Positions 33,856-37,365 of a DNA stretch of 37,365 nt are shown one piece after another. Numbering within the stretch: the first letter of the stretch is position 1; each line of letters begins with the position of its first letter. The position numbers and the translations under genes are program-made. The stretch lies in the NCBI RefSeq assembly GCF_002217395.1, contig NZ_MUHD01000041.1, positions 1 through 37,365 on the forward strand. The letters run 5' to 3'. The DNA comes from Flavobacterium plurextorum (GTDB lineage Bacteria; Bacteroidota; Bacteroidia; Flavobacteriales; Flavobacteriaceae). A model generated the notes under the pieces. It saw only the letters and a list, made by a program, of their open reading frames with translations. It was not told where the DNA came from and did not search any database.

Positions 33856-36198
33856 TTATTTTAAGTCAAGAATTACTTTGTCTAGTTTTCCCGAGAATTT
33901 AAATGGCATTTTATAAGTAAAGTCAACTGGCGCTCCTCGATCTATCCCAACATCAATACCATCAAAAGAAGAGAAAGCTACGGGAACTGTTTTTTCTAAA
34001 CGCCCTTTTCCAATTTCTTTATTATCTGCATATAATTTTACAGTTGCACCCTTTCCTAATCCACCTCCATCATAAATAAATTCAACTTTTAATTTTTGCT
34101 TCCCAATGCTTAAATCTTGTGTTGAAGTAATTTTTGTTCGCTGAGTAAAATTATTGTAGCTAAAAACTAATTTATTATTTTGAATGTACCAGCCAAATCC
34201 TGCTGTATATCCACCGATTGTAAACAGCATTCCTTCAGCACTAGACTTCGGAATTTCTAGATCTGCAATCAAATTGAAGGAAGTACTGGCAAGATGCGGC
34301 GCTGAACCTTCAAGTATTCCACCAGTACCTGCACTGTATTGTATCGAAGTTACGCCACGTGTAGGGTTTGGTATTTCATCAGGTTTAATGCGTGCGGCTA
34401 AAGGTCTGGTATCTACCGGAAGCACATGATTTTTAGAAGCCTCAGTCCACCATAAATCCTTCATTTGTTTTAGTTTATCAGGCATTTTAGCGGCAAGATT
34501 GTTCGCTTCTGAAAAATCGTCATCAATATTATACAATTCCCAAACAGTAGATTCGGCATCTACAATTTTAGTTGAAGAAATCCATGGTATATTGGCAATT
34601 GACGCTGCCACCCAGCCATCTTGATAAATAGCACGATTGGCATAAATTTCAAAGTATTGTACTTTATGTTGTCCTTTTGCTTTAGCATCATTGAAAGTAT
34701 ATGCCATACTAACGCCTTCTATTGGATCTTGTACAGTTCCGTTTAATTCTTTTGGAGGAGTAATTCCTGTCACTTGATAAATTGTTGGAACAATATCAAT
34801 CACATGATGAAACTGTGAACGCAGCCCGCCATTATCTTTTATTTTTGAAGGCCATGAAATAACCAACGGATTTCTGGTTCCTCCAAAGTGCGACGCAACT
34901 TGTTTTGTCCATTGAAAAGGAGTATTCATTGCCCATGCCCAGCCAACCGGAAAGTGGTTGTGTAAAGTTGGCCCTCCAATTTCATCAATTTTATCTAATG
35001 CAGATTGAAATGGCATTTCAAAACCATTGTAATAGCTGACTTCATCAATAGTCCCGTTGAGACCTCCTTCGGCACTTGAACCGTTATCTCCTACGATGTA
35101 AAAGACAAGCGTGTTGTCCCAATCTGGTTTTGAGCGAAGATCATTCAGAAAACGTCCAATTTCATAATCTGTATGTGCTGTAAAGCCTGCAAAGACTTCC
35201 ATCATTCTAGAAGCTACTCTTTTCTGGTCTGCAGAGAGTGTATTCCAAGCTGGAATTTCTTTAGGTCTAGCGGTAAGTTTTGCATTTTGAGGAACAACGC
35301 CGAGTTTCTTTTGTCTTTCAAAAGTTAATTCTCTGTATTTATCCCAGCCATCATCAAACTTCCCTTTAAATTTATCCACCCATTCTTTAGGTGCATGATG
35401 TGGAGCATGTGTAGCACCAGGTGCAAGATATAAGAAATAAGGCGCACCAGGAACGGCTTCAACGTTATCAACCCAATGTATAGCATGATCCACTAAATCA
35501 GTTGTGAGATGATAATTTGGGTCAGCAGACATGGGAACAACACTGTGATTTTCATAAAGAAGAGGGTTGTATTGACTGGTTTGCCCTCCCATAAACCCGT
35601 AGAAAAAATCAAATCCCCAAGCATTTGGCCAATTATCAAAAGGACCACGTGGATTAATTTCCCAAGGTGATGTGTTATGATTTTTTCCTATCCATGCAGT
35701 TGCATATCCATTTTGACGCAAAACTTCGGCGATCATGCCGGTTCGTTTTGGTATTATTGAAGTATAACCATCATATCCAGTAGATGCCTCTGCAATTCCT
35801 CCTGTTGCAGCAACATGATGATTTCTTCCTGTAAGCAGTGCGGCACGTGTTGGTGAACATATAGCGGTAGTATGAAAACGATTATATCGCAATCCTTGTG
35901 AAGCTAACTTATCAAGTTCAGGAGTTGGAGTTGCTCCGCCAAAAGTTCCAAACTGACCAAAACCAGCATCGTCAATTAGTATGATAACAATATTTGGAGC
36001 ACCTTTTGGAGCTGTTACTAATTTTGGAAATTGCGCAGGATCTGAGTCTAGATATGTGCGTCCTATTTTACCTTTAAACTGAAAATCGGGTCTTGGTAAT
36101 TTTTCTGGAGTTTGATTCTGTGGGATTTGATCAATAGTCTGTGCTTTTAAGATACTTGAGAACGAAATTAGTAGCACTGCAAAAAAAACTTTTTTCAT
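33856..36198 (-). CDS. Exported arylsulfatase, Cys type
   Basis: A 780-residue sulfatase with a signal peptide (about 1-20, ending near KAQ). The N-terminal sulfatase fold has the metal-binding pair Asp76-Asp77 (IILIDDAGFGQ) and the formylglycine motif C115-S-P-T-R119, followed by LLTGRN. The C-terminal region from about 625 looks like an added beta-sandwich (LamG-like), with FNLIADLEIPK and KLKVEFIYDGGG. Size resembles the large arylsulfatases of about 780 residues. It needs a sulfatase-maturing enzyme, which is not in the window. It probably removes sulfate from polysaccharides or aryl esters. The ATG at 36198 is chosen over a TTG at 36207. Confidence 0.88.
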   Translation of the reverse strand: MKKVFFAVLLISFSSILKAQTIDQIPQNQTPEKLPRPDFQFKGKIGRTYLDSDPAQFPKLVTAPKGAPNIVIILIDDAGFGQFGTFGGATPTPELDKLASQGLRYNRFHTTAICSPTRAALLTGRNHHVAATGGIAEASTGYDGYTSIIPKRTGMIAEVLRQNGYATAWIGKNHNTSPWEINPRGPFDNWPNAWGFDFFYGFMGGQTSQYNPLLYENHSVVPMSADPNYHLTTDLVDHAIHWVDNVEAVPGAPYFLYLAPGATHAPHHAPKEWVDKFKGKFDDGWDKYRELTFERQKKLGVVPQNAKLTARPKEIPAWNTLSADQKRVASRMMEVFAGFTAHTDYEIGRFLNDLRSKPDWDNTLVFYIVGDNGSSAEGGLNGTIDEVSYYNGFEMPFQSALDKIDEIGGPTLHNHFPVGWAWAMNTPFQWTKQVASHFGGTRNPLVISWPSKIKDNGGLRSQFHHVIDIVPTIYQVTGITPPKELNGTVQDPIEGVSMAYTFNDAKAKGQHKVQYFEIYANRAIYQDGWVAASIANIPWISSTKIVDAESTVWELYNIDDDFSEANNLAAKMPDKLKQMKDLWWTEASKNHVLPVDTRPLAARIKPDEIPNPTRGVTSIQYSAGTGGILEGSAPHLASTSFNLIADLEIPKSSAEGMLFTIGGYTAGFGWYIQNNKLVFSYNNFTQRTKITSTQDLSIGKQKLKVEFIYDGGGLGKGATVKLYADNKEIGKGRLEKTVPVAFSSFDGIDVGIDRGAPVDFTYKMPFKFSGKLDKVILDLK

Positions 36199-36341
36199 AT
36201 GGCGCAATTTTAAGTGTTAAATTTAAACAATTATAAATTTACTTAGTTTTAATTTATTGTTTTTTTTCGCGTATAAGTTTGCAAAACAGTTATTTAGTTT
36301 GTAAGGTTGACTAAATAAAACTCTTCAAGAATCAAATAAAA

Positions 36342-36372
36342 AAAAGGCACAAGTATATTTCTTGTGCCTTTT
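36342..36372. terminator. Terminator between the EamA and arylsulfatase genes
   Basis: A 12-bp perfect stem (36342-36353 with 36361-36372) and a seven-base loop. A and T runs flank it on both strands. It ends the reverse-strand EamA transcript before the sulfatase gene. Confidence 0.88.
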
Positions 36373-36392
36373 GTGTTTATTCTATCGTAGGT

Positions 36393-37262
36393 TTATTTGC
36401 TTTTTCTTAAAGAAATTACCGATTGCAGAACAACCGAAATCATTACAAAAAACAATCCGATATAAAATGAAGTATTTACTTCTTTGCTTTCATCGAAAAA
36501 TATAAATGCTAATATAATGGCATAAATAGGTTCAAGATTAAAACTTAGATTAACTGTAAAGGCGGGGATTTTTTTCAATACTTCGGCAAAAGCGACATAC
36601 AATCCAACCGTACAGAAAAGTGATAATAGGATTAAGTAAAAAGTATCTTTGAAATCTGGAATAAGGTTTTCTGCTGGAAAAAAATAAAGGTAAGCAGGAA
36701 GCAAAATTCCTAAACCAATCGTTCCGCCTATCATTTGATAGTAGTTGATAATTTTACTGTCGTAAACTTTTACGAGTCTTTCATTGTAAATAGTGTAAAG
36801 CGCTGCAAAAGCTGATGAAATTACGCCTAAAATTATAGCAAGCTGATAAGAAGTGTCAAAATGAAAAATCAGACTGATACCTAATAAAGTCAACATGCTT
36901 AACAATAGTTCAGAAAATTTAAACGCAGATCTATCGATCAAAGGTTTGAAAACCGCAGTAAAAAAACTGGTCAAACAATAACAAATAACACCAATAGAGA
37001 TATTAGAATATTTAATACTTGCATAAAAGAAAACCCAATGTATGGTAATTAGCAAACCTATTTTAGCAATATCAAACTTTTCTTTTGATGTAGTTTGATC
37101 TAGTACTTTGAAAAGTTTTAGTATTAAAAATAAAATGACAGCAGAAAAAAAGACTCTGTACCAAGTTAATAAACCTTCATTAAGAGAAATGAGTTTTCCA
37201 AAAACACCGGTAAAGCCGGCAAGTATTACAGCGAAGTGTAATAATAAATATGAGTTTTTCAT
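36393..37262 (-). CDS. DMT-superfamily permease (EamA family)
   Basis: A 289-residue integral membrane protein with about ten hydrophobic helices in two homologous EamA halves (about 1-135 and 148-285). Motifs such as TWYRVFFSAVILFLILKLF, HWVFFYASIKYSNISIG and LSFNLEPIYAIILAFIFFDE are typical. Such carriers often export amino acids or metabolites; the substrate is not predictable. It is divergent from the partial gene at the right edge. Confidence 0.88.
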   Translation of the reverse strand: MKNSYLLLHFAVILAGFTGVFGKLISLNEGLLTWYRVFFSAVILFLILKLFKVLDQTTSKEKFDIAKIGLLITIHWVFFYASIKYSNISIGVICYCLTSFFTAVFKPLIDRSAFKFSELLLSMLTLLGISLIFHFDTSYQLAIILGVISSAFAALYTIYNERLVKVYDSKIINYYQMIGGTIGLGILLPAYLYFFPAENLIPDFKDTFYLILLSLFCTVGLYVAFAEVLKKIPAFTVNLSFNLEPIYAIILAFIFFDESKEVNTSFYIGLFFVMISVVLQSVISLRKSK

Positions 37263-37314
37263 AAAAAATTATCTACCAATCCCTTTCGGGACAAGATTTT
37301 TAAATTAAAATTTA

Positions 37315-37365
37315 ATGGAGAATTTTAAGTACGATAAAACAGCGAATAAAATATTCGTGCAGTAC
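37315..37365 (+). CDS. Start of a gene cut by the window edge
   Basis: An open frame from an ATG gives MENFKYDKTANKIFVQY and continues past the last base. Seventeen residues are not enough to name the product. It is divergent from the EamA permease, with 52 bases between the two starts. Confidence 0.4.
   Translation, partial: MENFKYDKTANKIFVQY

Overview
The window looks like a chromosomal segment from a Flavobacterium-like member of the Bacteroidota. The DNA is AT-rich. Several promoters fit the Bacteroidota pattern (TTTG or TTG, about 19-21 bases, then TAnnTTTG). Strong Shine-Dalgarno sequences are not obvious, and the proteins (LtaS-like sulfatase, short LeuA, M1 peptidase with a GMEH motif, CBM9-like protein) are typical of flavobacteria. 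The species cannot be fixed from the sequence alone.

Layout: (1) 46-2136, a membrane LtaS/MdoB-type phosphoglycerol transferase, divergent from (2) an OmpR-type response regulator and sensor kinase (2332-4395). (3) 4472-13009, a complete histidine operon in the order hisG-D-C-B-H-A-F-(small membrane protein)-IE. It is preceded by a promoter, a 19-codon leader with five His codons, and an intrinsic terminator, which together make a classic attenuator. (4) 13019-15753, a 106-bp inverted-repeat element, a convergent secreted CBM9-like protein and an M1 peptidase. (5) 15990-16196, an orphan double-glycine, six-cysteine secreted peptide precursor, convergent with a 514-aa helical protein of unknown role. 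(6) 17940-20402, leuA and leuB, separated by a 7-copy 14-bp minisatellite. (7) 20485-29096, the ilv operon ilvD-(two secreted unknowns)-ilvB-ilvN-ilvC, headed by a second attenuator whose 24-codon leader is rich in Ile and Val codons. (8) 29599-31506, acetyl-CoA synthetase. (9) A reverse-strand MsbA-like ABC exporter, a tRNA-Val(UAC), a reverse arylsulfatase, a reverse EamA permease, and the first 17 codons of a gene running off the right edge.

The genes cover all steps of histidine synthesis from PRPP and ATP, the shared Ile/Val steps (AHAS, KARI, DHAD), and the first and third committed steps of leucine synthesis. leuC, leuD, a branched-chain aminotransferase and threonine deaminase are not here. 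The most notable features are the two translation-sensing attenuators, the hairpin-forming repeats (several of unrelated sequence) that fill most spacers of the his operon and one ilv spacer, the orphan RiPP/bacteriocin-like precursor, and unknown membrane or secreted genes embedded inside both amino-acid operons.
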